A stretch of DNA of 64,000 nucleotides, taken from positions 1 to 64,000 of the forward strand of contig NZ_JAUYVM010000015.1 in the NCBI RefSeq assembly GCF_030689305.1, read 5' to 3'. The translations under genes were made by a program, and so were the position numbers. Shown here in pieces: positions 35,285 through 42,858 of the stretch. The notes below the pieces were generated by a model, which was not told the origin of the DNA, searched no databases, and saw nothing but the letters and a program-made list of their open reading frames with translations. How positions within the stretch are numbered: position 1 is the stretch's first letter; each line of letters begins with the position of its first letter. Source of the DNA: Vibrio penaeicida. GTDB taxonomy: Bacteria; Pseudomonadota; Gammaproteobacteria; Enterobacterales; Vibrionaceae.

Positions 35285-36894
35285 ATGAAACTACATGGAA
35301 GAAGATTATCGCTCATGTCCTTAGCAGTAGCCGCTATTGGTTTAAGTACCAATATGGCGCTTGCTGAATCGCAAAAAAAAACATCATTTTGGTCATAGGC
35401 GATGGAATGGGACCACAACAGGTGGGCTTGTTGCAAACGTATTCAGATCTTGCCCCTAAATCGGTGCTAAAAGGGAAAGGTACGGTGTTTGAGCGCATGA
35501 TCAAAGGCGGCCAAATGAACATGTCGATGACACACCCTGATAAAGCGATTGTGGTCGATTCCGCTGCGTCTGCTAGCCAACTTGCAACAGGACAAATGTC
35601 GGGGTCCGAGATGATCGGGCTAAATGCGAAAGGGTATTCGGCGCGCACCGTTCTCGAAGTAGCGAAACAGAAAGGCATGTCGGTAGGGTTGGTTTCCGAT
35701 ACGCGCATTACCCACGCAACGCCAGGGTCGTTTGCTGCACATGTAGCGCATAGAAGTTTGGAAAATAAAATAGCAGAGCAAATGCTCGCAAGCGATGCTG
35801 ATGTGTTGCTCTCTGGTGGTTTGAGGTATTGGATACCCAAAAGCGCGAGTGACAAAACCTCGGAAGCGCACAAAGTGCTCACTACGAAAACCGATGGAAA
35901 AGTACGTATTAAATCGAAGCGGAAAGATGAACGCAATCTCATTACAGAGGCTGAGGGATCGGGATACGAAACCGTATTTACTAAAGAGCAATTAAGCAAC
36001 TCGAAAGGTGATAAAGTGCTTGGGTTATTCTCTTATTCTGGGATGTACGATGGCATTACTAACAGCAAGCTCGAAGATGATGAACAGCGTGCACAACCGA
36101 CACTCGAAGAGATGGCTAAACATGCGATCAGCGTGTTAGAAAAAAACGAGAACGGGTTTTTCCTAATGGTCGAAGCAGGTCAAATCGACTGGGCAGGGCA
36201 TTACAACGATACGGGCAGTATGCTGCACGAGATGCTAAAAATGAACGATGCTGTCACCAGTATTCTAGACTGGGCTGATAACAGAAACGACACCCTAGTA
36301 TTGGTGACCGCAGATCATGAAACTGGCGGTTTTGGCTTCAGTTATTCGGCGGTGGACTTACCCGATCCTCAAGAGTTGCCTGGAGATGCATTTGAAGGAA
36401 GAGACTATAAACCCAACTTCAATTTCATTTCTCCTAATGTCTTGGATAAGATTTACAACCAAAAAATCAGCCACGCTGACCTGTTTTACTCTGAATTTGA
36501 TGGATTAGATAAAGCGCAGCAAACCCCCGAGAATCTAGCGAAATTAGTCGCTGAGAACAGCGATTTTGAAATCAGTGTAGCCCAGGCGACAAAGATACTC
36601 GACACTCAGCCTAACACCTATTACGTTCGGGATCACAAATACCTAAGCAGTAAGACCGTGCCAAAACTGGAAGGGTATGGTGCATTCTTCGTGTACCAAA
36701 CAGACGATAACCGACAAAACTTGCTGGCTCGGGAATTGGCAGAACAACAGGGTGTGGTATGGAGCACAGGAAGCCACACCAGCACGCCAGTATTCTTATT
36801 TGCTCAAGGTGAAGATGAAGCGGTTGCGCCTTTCACAAGCAAACTTTTGCATCACACGGATATTGGTCGTTTTATGATAGATCTTATTGAATAG
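35285..36894 (+). CDS. alkaline phosphatase, frameshifted at A9 after signal peptide
   Basis: A PhoA-family alkaline phosphatase. The main frame (35389-36894) contains the first metal motif VIGDGMG, nucleophile motif DSAASASQLATGQ, metal-binding TADHETGGFG and C-terminal TGSHTSTPVFLFAQG. The signal peptide (LAVAAIGLSTNMALAES) is encoded from the ATG at 35285 in a different frame. The two frames meet at a run of nine A residues (35373-35381); ten A residues would join them as AESQKKKNIILVIGDG. The signal-peptide frame otherwise stops at 35396, and the main frame has a TGA at 35365. Possible explanations are a sequencing error, a mutation, phase variation or slippage during transcription. Next to gbcA, it could release choline from phosphocholine; that is inference. 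Confidence 0.8.
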
Positions 36895-36934
36895 TATTTA
36901 TCATCTCGTACAGATAAATATGCACTCTGTTTTC

Positions 36935-36964
36935 AAAGCCACCTTATTCGGTGGCTTTCTTTTT
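36935..36964 (+). terminator. rho-independent terminator after alkaline phosphatase
   Basis: A 9-bp perfect stem AAAGCCACC / GGTGGCTTT, loop TTATTC, followed by CTTTTT. Confidence 0.9.
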
Positions 36965-37042
36965 ATACTTAGCATCTTGAGGTGGTTTGAGTATTGTTCC
37001 AATGCTATCTTTTTGATTACACAAACGAGAAGGAGCATCAAA

Positions 37043-37663
37043 ATGGATTTTGATTGGATAGAGTGGTTTGGCTATCTCGCATCTTTGGTCGTACTTGTAT
37101 CGCTAACAATGACGTCCATCTTAAAGTTAAGAGTGATTAACTTTATCGGCTGCTTACTTTTTGCAGCGTTTGCCTATTTTATTGATTCTTATCCCACTAT
37201 GTTGATGAACTTAGGTATTGCAGGAATCAATGTCTATTATTTGTGGGGTATTTATACCACCAAAGAGAGATTCAAATTGATCTCGGCTTCTGTCGATTCT
37301 GAGTATTTTGATCATTTTGTTGCCACTAATTTAACAGACATTGAGCAGCAAACCTCTGTAGAATCGATAAAAAAATCGGATACGGCATTTTATACACTTC
37401 GAAACAACAGTATTGCGGGCGTGCTGGTGGGGAATATGGATAAGGACGGCACGTTATCTCTTGTGCTTGATTTTGTGACGCCAGAGTATCGAGACATGAA
37501 GGTCGCGCAGTATTATTACCAATTGCACCCAGAAGTGATGAAGCAACGCGGTGTAAACATGCTTAAAGCCATCGCGAAAACGAGAGAGCACGAAGAGTAT
37601 CTTTTGAACGTTGGTTTTTCTCCTTCTAAGGAAAACGCCGCGGTGTATTTAAAGGCTTTATAA
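37043..37663 (+). CDS. YgjV-like inner membrane protein with C-terminal soluble domain
   Basis: A 206-residue protein. The first 80 residues form about three membrane helices (WFGYLASLVVLVSLTMTSI, FIGCLLFAAFAYFI, LGIAGINVYYLW) like the YgjV family of inner-membrane proteins. The rest (about 90-206) is a soluble alpha/beta domain with FYTLRNNSIAGVLVGNMDKDGTLSLVLDFVTPEYRD that looks GNAT-like, but I cannot see a clear acetyl-CoA motif. The ATG at 37043 follows GAAGGAGC; the open frame continues 52 codons upstream through the preceding terminator, so a more distal start is unlikely. Function unknown. Confidence 0.8.
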   Translation: MDFDWIEWFGYLASLVVLVSLTMTSILKLRVINFIGCLLFAAFAYFIDSYPTMLMNLGIAGINVYYLWGIYTTKERFKLISASVDSEYFDHFVATNLTDIEQQTSVESIKKSDTAFYTLRNNSIAGVLVGNMDKDGTLSLVLDFVTPEYRDMKVAQYYYQLHPEVMKQRGVNMLKAIAKTREHEEYLLNVGFSPSKENAAVYLKAL

Positions 37664-37704
37664 CCCCAGCGCGCACTTGTGCATCAATTATCAAAGGCTA
37701 GGAT

Positions 37705-38316
37705 ATGACAATAAAAAATATCGTTTTTGACGTAGGTAATGTGATCGTAAAATGGTCTCCTCTTGAGATCGTTTCCGCAACGTTTGATGTGGAAGGGGAA
37801 GCCGCCCAAAAACTGGCTCAAGACATTTTCTCCCATCAAATTTGGCTTGATCTAAATAAAGGTCGGTATTCTGAAAGTGAAGCGAAGCTGGCTTATCAAA
37901 CTCAACTGCAGCTAAGTGCAACCGAAACTGACCGACTCTTTGATAACGTGAAAGCGTCACTGTCCTTATTAGAAGGCACAGAAGACATGATGAATGATTT
38001 AAAAGAATCAGGCTATGGCATTTACGCACTCACTGATAATGTGCATGAAATTGTTGCGTTTCTTAAAGATAAGTACAGCTTTTGGTCGCTATTCGACAAT
38101 ACCATTGTGTCTGCGGAATGGGATGTACTGAAACCTAATCCTAGAATATACCAGTTGGTGGTGGAGCAATGTAACGTGGAAGCCAGTGAATCCGTATTTT
38201 TGGATGACATGCCCGCTAACGTAGAAGGGGCAAAAACACAGGGCTTTCACGCTTTCCAGTTTTCAACGGCTAAGAAAGCGCGAGAAGATTTGCGTAGCTT
38301 AGGTGTTTCCGTATAG
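37705..38316 (+). CDS. HAD-family hydrolase (YihX-like phosphatase)
   Basis: A 203-residue HAD hydrolase. Motif I is FDVGNVIVKW (nucleophile Asp9, followed by Gly-Asn rather than DxDGT as in YihX-type sugar phosphatases), motif II is LTDN, the motif III lysine lies in WDVLKPNPRIY, and motif IV is FLDDMPANV. It probably removes phosphate from a small sugar phosphate; the exact substrate cannot be told. AAGGCTAGGAT precedes the ATG. It stands alone between the YgjV-like gene and a convergent operon. Confidence 0.85.
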   Translation: MTIKNIVFDVGNVIVKWSPLEIVSATFDVEGEAAQKLAQDIFSHQIWLDLNKGRYSESEAKLAYQTQLQLSATETDRLFDNVKASLSLLEGTEDMMNDLKESGYGIYALTDNVHEIVAFLKDKYSFWSLFDNTIVSAEWDVLKPNPRIYQLVVEQCNVEASESVFLDDMPANVEGAKTQGFHAFQFSTAKKAREDLRSLGVSV

Positions 38317-38327
38317 AAAGAACAAAG

Positions 38328-38810
38328 CTAACGGGTGATACTGCGTGTTCGTAAGTGAGGGATTACCAATGCAATCGAAAAGGTAATCATACTGACAATA
38401 ACACGCAGTAAATTCGCGGTATTCCACTGATCTCGAATGTCTTCCCAATCATCGGGTAAAGCGGCTGGATTCCATGACTCGGTGTAATAGTTAAGCGGTA
38501 AATTAACAAACCGAGTAAAAATAACTATCCCAATAAAGTAACTCAAGGCGATGGCTAACCAAACCAGTGCTTGTCGTTTGTCCTTTCTCAGCCACACCAC
38601 TCCGGTTATCGCAGGCAACAGAGCGGCACCAGAAAAGCACACAAAAAAGCCAGCGTGTCTCACATTGATGTTAAACAGCGATTGTACCGTAGCGTAGGTG
38701 CTGCCATCGACTTCGAGCATGGCGTAGTTCACATTAAAACTGTAGGTGGCAAAAAAACCAGCCATAAGTCCAAGCAGTAAAGTAGATGTCGCTTCTAGTC
38801 CCTTTTCCAT
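38328..38810 (-). CDS. DUF1772-like four-helix membrane protein
   Basis: A 160-residue membrane protein with four hydrophobic helices. The pattern FFATYSFNVNYAMLEVD near the first helix and RFVNLPLNYYTESWNPAALPDDWEDIRDQWNTANLLRVIV near the last match the DUF1772/anthrone-oxygenase-like family, where N-x-P and W-x-x-x-N are conserved. Function unknown. It begins 60 bp after the stop of the upstream Crp-type regulator gene on the same strand, so the regulator may control it. A clean AAAGGAAAG precedes its ATG. Confidence 0.78.
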   Translation of the reverse strand: MEKGLEATSTLLLGLMAGFFATYSFNVNYAMLEVDGSTYATVQSLFNINVRHAGFFVCFSGAALLPAITGVVWLRKDKRQALVWLAIALSYFIGIVIFTRFVNLPLNYYTESWNPAALPDDWEDIRDQWNTANLLRVIVSMITFSIALVIPHLRTRSITR

Positions 38811-38870
38811 TTTGCTTTCCTTTTTTTGCGTTAACGGAAAGTTTGGCGAAATGTCGGAGGGTTGTACTTA

Positions 38871-39434
38871 TCATTTGGTAAGTGAGATGGATTTTTTTAA
38901 TCGAGAAAAGGATTCAGGGGTTACGCCGATATAGCTTGCGAGGTGCATGTTGGGTAAACGCTTGAGCTCTGGTCTTAGGGTGATAAGTTTAATGTAGCGC
39001 TGCGCTGCGGTAAGTTGTAGCCAATCTTTCTCTCTATTGAACTTTTCTGCTAATACATTTTCCATCCAAAGGTGAGAAAACGTCATCCAGTCGTTTTCGT
39101 TGGCAAAAGTTTGTTTGAAAACATCAAAATCCCAACGCCATCCGCTTCCACTTTCAATGGATTCAATAAAAAAACCTGCGGGCTCATTCCTTAGCGATTC
39201 TGTCACCGGCCAGAAGAAAGCATGATCAACAAAAAAGGCTTTGTTGTGTTCTTTTCCGTCCCTATCGAGGTAGTACATCCTCACTGAGCCTGAGTTCAAT
39301 AGAAAAACTGTATTCCATTTTGACTGTGAATCGAGAAGAAACTCTTGTGGTTCGAATCGGAAGGATTGCGCTGAAAGAGTAAGTCTATTTTGCGTTGGCT
39401 TATCAAGTGCCCTAAAGAACCGACTTTCCACCAT
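38871..39434 (-). CDS. Crp/Fnr-family transcriptional regulator
   Basis: A 187-residue protein with an N-terminal cyclic-nucleotide-binding-like beta roll (about 20-115; FLLDSQSKWNTVFLLNSGSVRMYYLDRDGKEH) and a C-terminal helix-turn-helix (about 160-185; LASYIGVTPESFSRLKKSI). The effector is unknown; no Fnr-type cysteine cluster is present. The ATG at 39434 follows AAAGGAAACC, while an upstream TTG would add nine residues. It precedes the DUF1772-like gene in the same direction, which is a common pairing of a small sensor regulator with a membrane protein. Confidence 0.82.
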   Translation of the reverse strand: MVESRFFRALDKPTQNRLTLSAQSFRFEPQEFLLDSQSKWNTVFLLNSGSVRMYYLDRDGKEHNKAFFVDHAFFWPVTESLRNEPAGFFIESIESGSGWRWDFDVFKQTFANENDWMTFSHLWMENVLAEKFNREKDWLQLTAAQRYIKLITLRPELKRLPNMHLASYIGVTPESFSRLKKSISLTK

Positions 39435-39525
39435 GGTTTCCTTTTCAATATTTCTTTGCAACCAGTATAAGACCTAAGCTTACCAAGACGAGAAACCTCA
39501 ATGTCTCAATGATAAGAACTTGGCT

Positions 39526-39559
39526 TTGATCATGTTGTAATATTCCCATATAGGAATAT
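39526..39559 (+). promoter_or_regulatory. ArsR promoter with palindromic operator
   Basis: A dyad ATATTCC-CATATA-GGAATAT (39540-39559) ends 10 bp before the ArsR-type start. A possible -35 TTGATC (39526-39531) and -10 TATAGG (39549-39554) are spaced 17 bp, with the dyad over the -10. The layout fits autorepression by the winged-helix protein. Confidence 0.55.
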
Positions 39560-39569
39560 ATTGAAGTTT

Positions 39570-39914
39570 ATGGCTAGAACAAAAACCACATTTGATCCAT
39601 TTAACGCGATAGCTGAACCTAAAAGAAGAGAGCTACTGGAAAAATTAGCTGGCAAAGAAATGACGGTTAATCAGCTAGTTGCATCACTTGGGTGGAGTCA
39701 GCCAATGGTATCCAAACATTTGGGGGTGCTAAAAGCCGTCGATTTGGTTAGAGAGCGTAGAGAAGGAAGGTTTCGCGCTTATCACGTAAATGGTGAGCAA
39801 CTTAAGTCTATTCAAGACTGGGTTGTTCAATTCGAGCAATATTGGACCCATACTTTAGATAGTTTGGGTGAATACCTACAAGAGATTCAACAAAAAGGGG
39901 ACAAGGATGAGTAA
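39570..39914 (+). CDS. ArsR-family winged-helix repressor
   Basis: A 114-residue ArsR/SmtB-type regulator (FNAIAEPKRRELLEKLAG, then VNQLVASLGWSQPMVSKHLGVLKAVDLVRERREGRFRAYHV). No cysteine metal-binding motif is present, so it belongs to the metal-independent SdpR-like group that accompanies SRPBCC proteins. The ATG at 39570 is used; a TTG at 39561 lies at the operator edge. It overlaps the SRPBCC gene by 8 bp, so the two are coupled. Confidence 0.88.
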   Translation: MARTKTTFDPFNAIAEPKRRELLEKLAGKEMTVNQLVASLGWSQPMVSKHLGVLKAVDLVRERREGRFRAYHVNGEQLKSIQDWVVQFEQYWTHTLDSLGEYLQEIQQKGDKDE

Positions 39915-40410
39915 TCAACACGTAGAACCCACCATTCTAACAAGAGAATACGATGCGCCTATCGCTTTGGTATTTGAGGCATGGACTAAAGTAGAGCACA
40001 TGACAAAGTGGATGGTTCCTATTCCTGGCGTAACCTGCGAATTTACCCGAGCTGATATTCAGGCTGGTGGATCGTCTCTTCACAAGATGGTGATGCCAAA
40101 TGGTTTCGAGATGTGGCTTTTATCTCAATACATTGAAATTGTAGAACCGCACACGGTTGTGTTCATTCAATCGGTATCGAATGAGCAGGGCGAGATCATG
40201 CCGAGCCCACAAATGCCTAATTGGCCGAAAGAAATGAAAACAACGGTTAAGCTTGAAGAAAATGGCAGCCAAACTAAATTACAACTGATTTGGGAGCCCG
40301 TTAACGCGACACCAGAAGAAATAGCCGCATTTGACGCATCGCGCAGCCAACACGGTGCGGGTTGGGGAACTGGCTTGGATAGTTTGGGACGATATCTTTC
40401 AACTCAATAG
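39907..40410 (+). CDS. SRPBCC (AHSA1-like) domain protein
   Basis: A 167-residue START-like protein of the activator-of-Hsp90 homology type. Its beginning, LTREYDAPIALVFEAWTKVEHMTKWM, and end, WGTGLDSLGRYLSTQ, are typical. Such proteins have a hydrophobic cavity for a small ligand; the ligand is unknown. The ATG at 39907 follows AAGG within the end of the ArsR-type gene. Genes of this pair are often co-transcribed and the repressor controls both. Confidence 0.88.
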   Translation: MSNQHVEPTILTREYDAPIALVFEAWTKVEHMTKWMVPIPGVTCEFTRADIQAGGSSLHKMVMPNGFEMWLLSQYIEIVEPHTVVFIQSVSNEQGEIMPSPQMPNWPKEMKTTVKLEENGSQTKLQLIWEPVNATPEEIAAFDASRSQHGAGWGTGLDSLGRYLSTQ

Positions 40411-40436
40411 CTACATAGCCGTATGGCAAAAGTATC

Positions 40437-40466
40437 GGCTGTTAGGGGCTCATAACAGCCTTTTTT
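40437..40466 (+). terminator. rho-independent terminator after SRPBCC gene
   Basis: An 8-bp perfect stem GGCTGTTA / TAACAGCC with an 8-base loop and six T residues. Confidence 0.92.
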
Positions 40467-40538
40467 GTTTTAGGTGAATAGGGGATAGAAGTTTTTTGCA
40501 GAGTGGGCGGTCAGTATTGTTACAAGCGTACTGTGTAT

Positions 40539-40736
40539 ATGGCGAAACCTATGCCCATAGAAATCTATTTACCCTGCGATCCAGAGTGGCTTTGCCAGAC
40601 AATACTTACTGTCTTTGGCATTGTGTTTGTCATCGGGTTGATACGCTTTGCTTTCATCTTGAAGAATGAATATTCTTCAATGCAGAATACGTCTAAGCCA
40701 AAGCCCAACAAAAAGAAATCCCGCCGCAAACGTTAA
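40539..40736 (+). CDS. possible small membrane protein
   Basis: A possible 65-residue protein beginning MAKPMPIEIYLPCDPEW, with one strong transmembrane helix (LCQTILTVFGIVFVIGLIRFAFIL) and a very basic tail (KPKPNKKKSRRKR). The reading frame extends to a GTG at 40503. The hydrophobic-then-basic pattern suggests a real single-pass protein, but no clear ribosome binding site precedes any start and I recognise no family. Confidence 0.4.
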   Translation: MAKPMPIEIYLPCDPEWLCQTILTVFGIVFVIGLIRFAFILKNEYSSMQNTSKPKPNKKKSRRKR

Positions 40737-40850
40737 AATCTAACCCCAAGCCAAAACAACTTTGCATTCCGGATTGACGAACGATCACCTAGTCACTTAA
40801 TGTTACCGGGTATTGCCTCCTCTTTTTAGATTGATTTTAGAGAACATTCC

Positions 40851-41615
40851 ATGACCACTACTGAGCAGCGTGAGTATCTAGGCCCATTTCAGGTCTTTAT
40901 TTTGTTTTTGTCTGTCTTTGTTTTGATATCCGTTGTATTGCAATTGACAACAAAACTACCCGATGACATCAACACTATGCTCAGATGGTCGGATCAATTT
41001 ATCTGTGTTTTCTTCTTTATTGACTTCATTATTCAATTGAAGCATGCCCCCGATCGCTGGCGGTATTTTCGCACGTGGGGGTGGATAGATTTGCTTTCCT
41101 CTGTCCCATTTGGCTTTTATCCGCAGTTTGCACGTGTCGTTCGTGTTATTCGTCTCATTCGTGTTATTCGTTCTGTTCGTACATTAGCCAATGTCTTTTT
41201 AAGGAACAAAGTAAAAAGCTCGTTCTCATTCGTTGTTTTTGTTTCGATTCTTATGCTGACCGTTGGTGCAATCGCATTACTTTTGTTAGAGCAAGGGGTT
41301 GAAGGTGCCAACATTCATAATGCAGCAGACGCATTTTGGTGGGCGTTTGTAACGATAACTACTGTAGGTTACGGGGATTTCTATCCCGTCACAGCTGAGG
41401 GTAGGTTTGTTGCCTCTGTGTTGATGACAACGGGTGTTGGCTTATTTGGTACTTTTACCGGCTTTGTGGCTTCTTGGTTTCTAGAAGAAGACAAAGAGGA
41501 TCAAGGTAAGCACATAATGGCAAACCTCAAAGACGAAGTAACGGAACTCAGATCAGAAGTCGTTGAACTTAAAGCATTGCTTATAGAATTAAACCAAAAA
41601 AAAGACCCCAATTAA
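40851..41615 (+). CDS. voltage-gated-type potassium channel, six helices
   Basis: A 254-residue ion channel. Five or more helices precede a pore with the selectivity filter TITTVGYGDFYPVT (about 160-175). The fourth helix is rich in spaced arginines (RVVRVIRLIRVIRSVRTL), the mark of a voltage sensor as in KvAP-type channels. The C-terminal 45 residues form a likely coiled coil (LKDEVTELRSEVVELKALLIELNQ) that could hold the tetramer together. It is monocistronic. Its last codons overlap a terminator that serves the opposite strand. Confidence 0.9.
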   Translation: MTTTEQREYLGPFQVFILFLSVFVLISVVLQLTTKLPDDINTMLRWSDQFICVFFFIDFIIQLKHAPDRWRYFRTWGWIDLLSSVPFGFYPQFARVVRVIRLIRVIRSVRTLANVFLRNKVKSSFSFVVFVSILMLTVGAIALLLLEQGVEGANIHNAADAFWWAFVTITTVGYGDFYPVTAEGRFVASVLMTTGVGLFGTFTGFVASWFLEEDKEDQGKHIMANLKDEVTELRSEVVELKALLIELNQKKDPN

Positions 41616-41621
41616 GGGGTC
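41596..41621 (-). terminator. minus-strand terminator overlapping channel gene end
   Basis: GACCCC-AATTAA-GGGGTC preceded on the plus strand by eight A residues. Read on the minus strand it is a stem followed by T8, downstream of the malate synthase-like gene. It includes the stop codon of the channel gene. Confidence 0.85.
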
Positions 41622-41687
41622 AGTCAGATTGACATAGACTAAGGTTAAGGTTTTTATGAATTAATTATGTGGATATTTTTGTGTATC

Positions 41688-42248
41688 TTAACTCTTACAA
41701 AAGCGTGTGAGCGTATACTCTTCACCACTGCGAGAGGTGTACTCTTTGTCGACGCTGTGCGCAATGGGGTCGCCCTTCGCTCCCGTTTCTAGAAGGCTGA
41801 TCCAGTAACGGTGGTTAGATTGGGTTTCCATGCACAACGAGGTACGAGATTCCAGCTGAATATCTTGGATGTTTGCCAAATTATCAATACTGCCTACGTG
41901 TGTCCCTAGCGTAATCTCTAGGTGCGAACCTTGAGCATCTTTAAGTAAAATAGCTTCCGGTTCGCGTTTGTGACCTGATAAAGCGACAAACTGTGAAGGG
42001 TTATCTAACCCCACTAATTTCCCATCTGCAAAGCAGGCAACCAAGTTGCAGTAGTACACCATATAGTTCACCACGTCTTGGTGTGAACCATGCTCTAGCG
42101 GGAAGGATGAATCCAATATTTCTTTTGCTCGTTGTTGCTTTTCTGTCACTCGTTGCGCATTTGATTTTTCAGCAGCGAGGACAGAAGTCGCATCAAACTG
42201 TTGTTCGGTTTCTGTATTTTGATTGTTCGAAGCAGTTGATATAGTCAT
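41688..42248 (-). CDS. stand-alone malate synthase G middle-segment protein (non-catalytic)
   Basis: A 186-residue protein. From about residue 42 it follows the segment of malate synthase G (GlcB) that lies before and around its beta-rich insertion domain: ILDSSFPLEHGSHQDVV (GlcB: FLDESLPLENGSYQDVV), SQFVALSGHKREPEAILLKD (GlcB: [20 protein letters not shown]), SHLEITLGTHVGSIDNLANI, and near the end DKEYTSRSGEEYTLT (GlcB: DRHYTAADGSEISLH). The TIM barrel and all catalytic residues are missing. The N-terminal 40 residues are unrelated and polar. GAGGAC precedes the ATG, and the gene has its own terminator, so it looks expressed rather than a decaying fragment. Comparison is from memory of the E. 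coli GlcB sequence; role unknown. Confidence 0.75.
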   Translation of the reverse strand: MTISTASNNQNTETEQQFDATSVLAAEKSNAQRVTEKQQRAKEILDSSFPLEHGSHQDVVNYMVYYCNLVACFADGKLVGLDNPSQFVALSGHKREPEAILLKDAQGSHLEITLGTHVGSIDNLANIQDIQLESRTSLCMETQSNHRYWISLLETGAKGDPIAHSVDKEYTSRSGEEYTLTRFCKS

Positions 42249-42858
42249 AGTGATGTCCTCATCATTTATCTTTTTGCCAGCTTAGGTAAAAGAGGTGACT
42301 GTTCTTTTGCCCTTGCTTCAACTTTAGATTAGCGTCATTCACATCAAAATTTCACAATAAAAATTTCACAGTGTAAATTTTACAAAAAAGCCTGTGAAAT
42401 TTTACACAGCTTCTATCACTCCTATGCGCTTTTCATATTTTGATGTCTTATCAAAGCAGAGCAACGACTTGCTTATATTTTTTGACTAGCGCCATCTTTA
42501 AGCCAGCCTGTCCCGCATCACCATTTTGAGGTAAACGCTAACGTGTCATCTCCCTATTATTTTTGAGAACGAAATAAAAAGAAGATTACCGACAAACTTC
42601 ACCTGTTGAGGTAAGGGTAAAAAATTGACAAACTATTCATGGTTTTTGCATACACATGTCACAAAAAACAAAGATTTCAGAGAATTTCTTTTGAACACCA
42701 TCACTTTAAAAATTAAAAAATAGCGCTATTTTCTGTGAATGGAAATAAATAGAAACAAATAAAAAGCATAGAAAACAAAGCGAAAGAAAACGAAAGGAAT
42801 CAAGAAAAAGAGACACTCAATATTTGATGTTCACTTTCTGATATTAGGGAAAATATTC
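42249..42858. other. 610-bp divergent intergenic region
   Basis: No gene is seen. The left part contains a cluster of TTTCACA/TGTAAA elements (42346-42408, listed separately). A possible promoter for the GH31 gene is TTGACA at 42626-42631 with CATACA at 42650-42655, spacing 18. The 120 bases before the GH31 start are very rich in A and G on the plus strand. The GH31 ribosome binding site is TAGGGAAA. Confidence 0.5.
42346..42408. promoter_or_regulatory. cluster of repeated TTTCACA / TGTAAA operator-like motifs
   Basis: AAAATTTCACA occurs at 42346-42356 and again at 42360-42370. A perfect 13-bp palindrome TGTAAATTTTACA lies at 42372-42384, and TGTGAAATTTTACACA at 42393-42408 fits a CRP-like TGTGA-N6-TCACA site with one mismatch. 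The cluster lies 98-160 bp upstream of the malate synthase-like gene (minus strand) and 450-510 bp upstream of the GH31 gene. Confidence 0.5.

Noticed and set aside
35334..35999. Minus-strand open frame of 221 codons opposite the alkaline phosphatase gene
   Set aside because: It is antisense to the catalytic motifs and shows no family resemblance or ribosome binding site.
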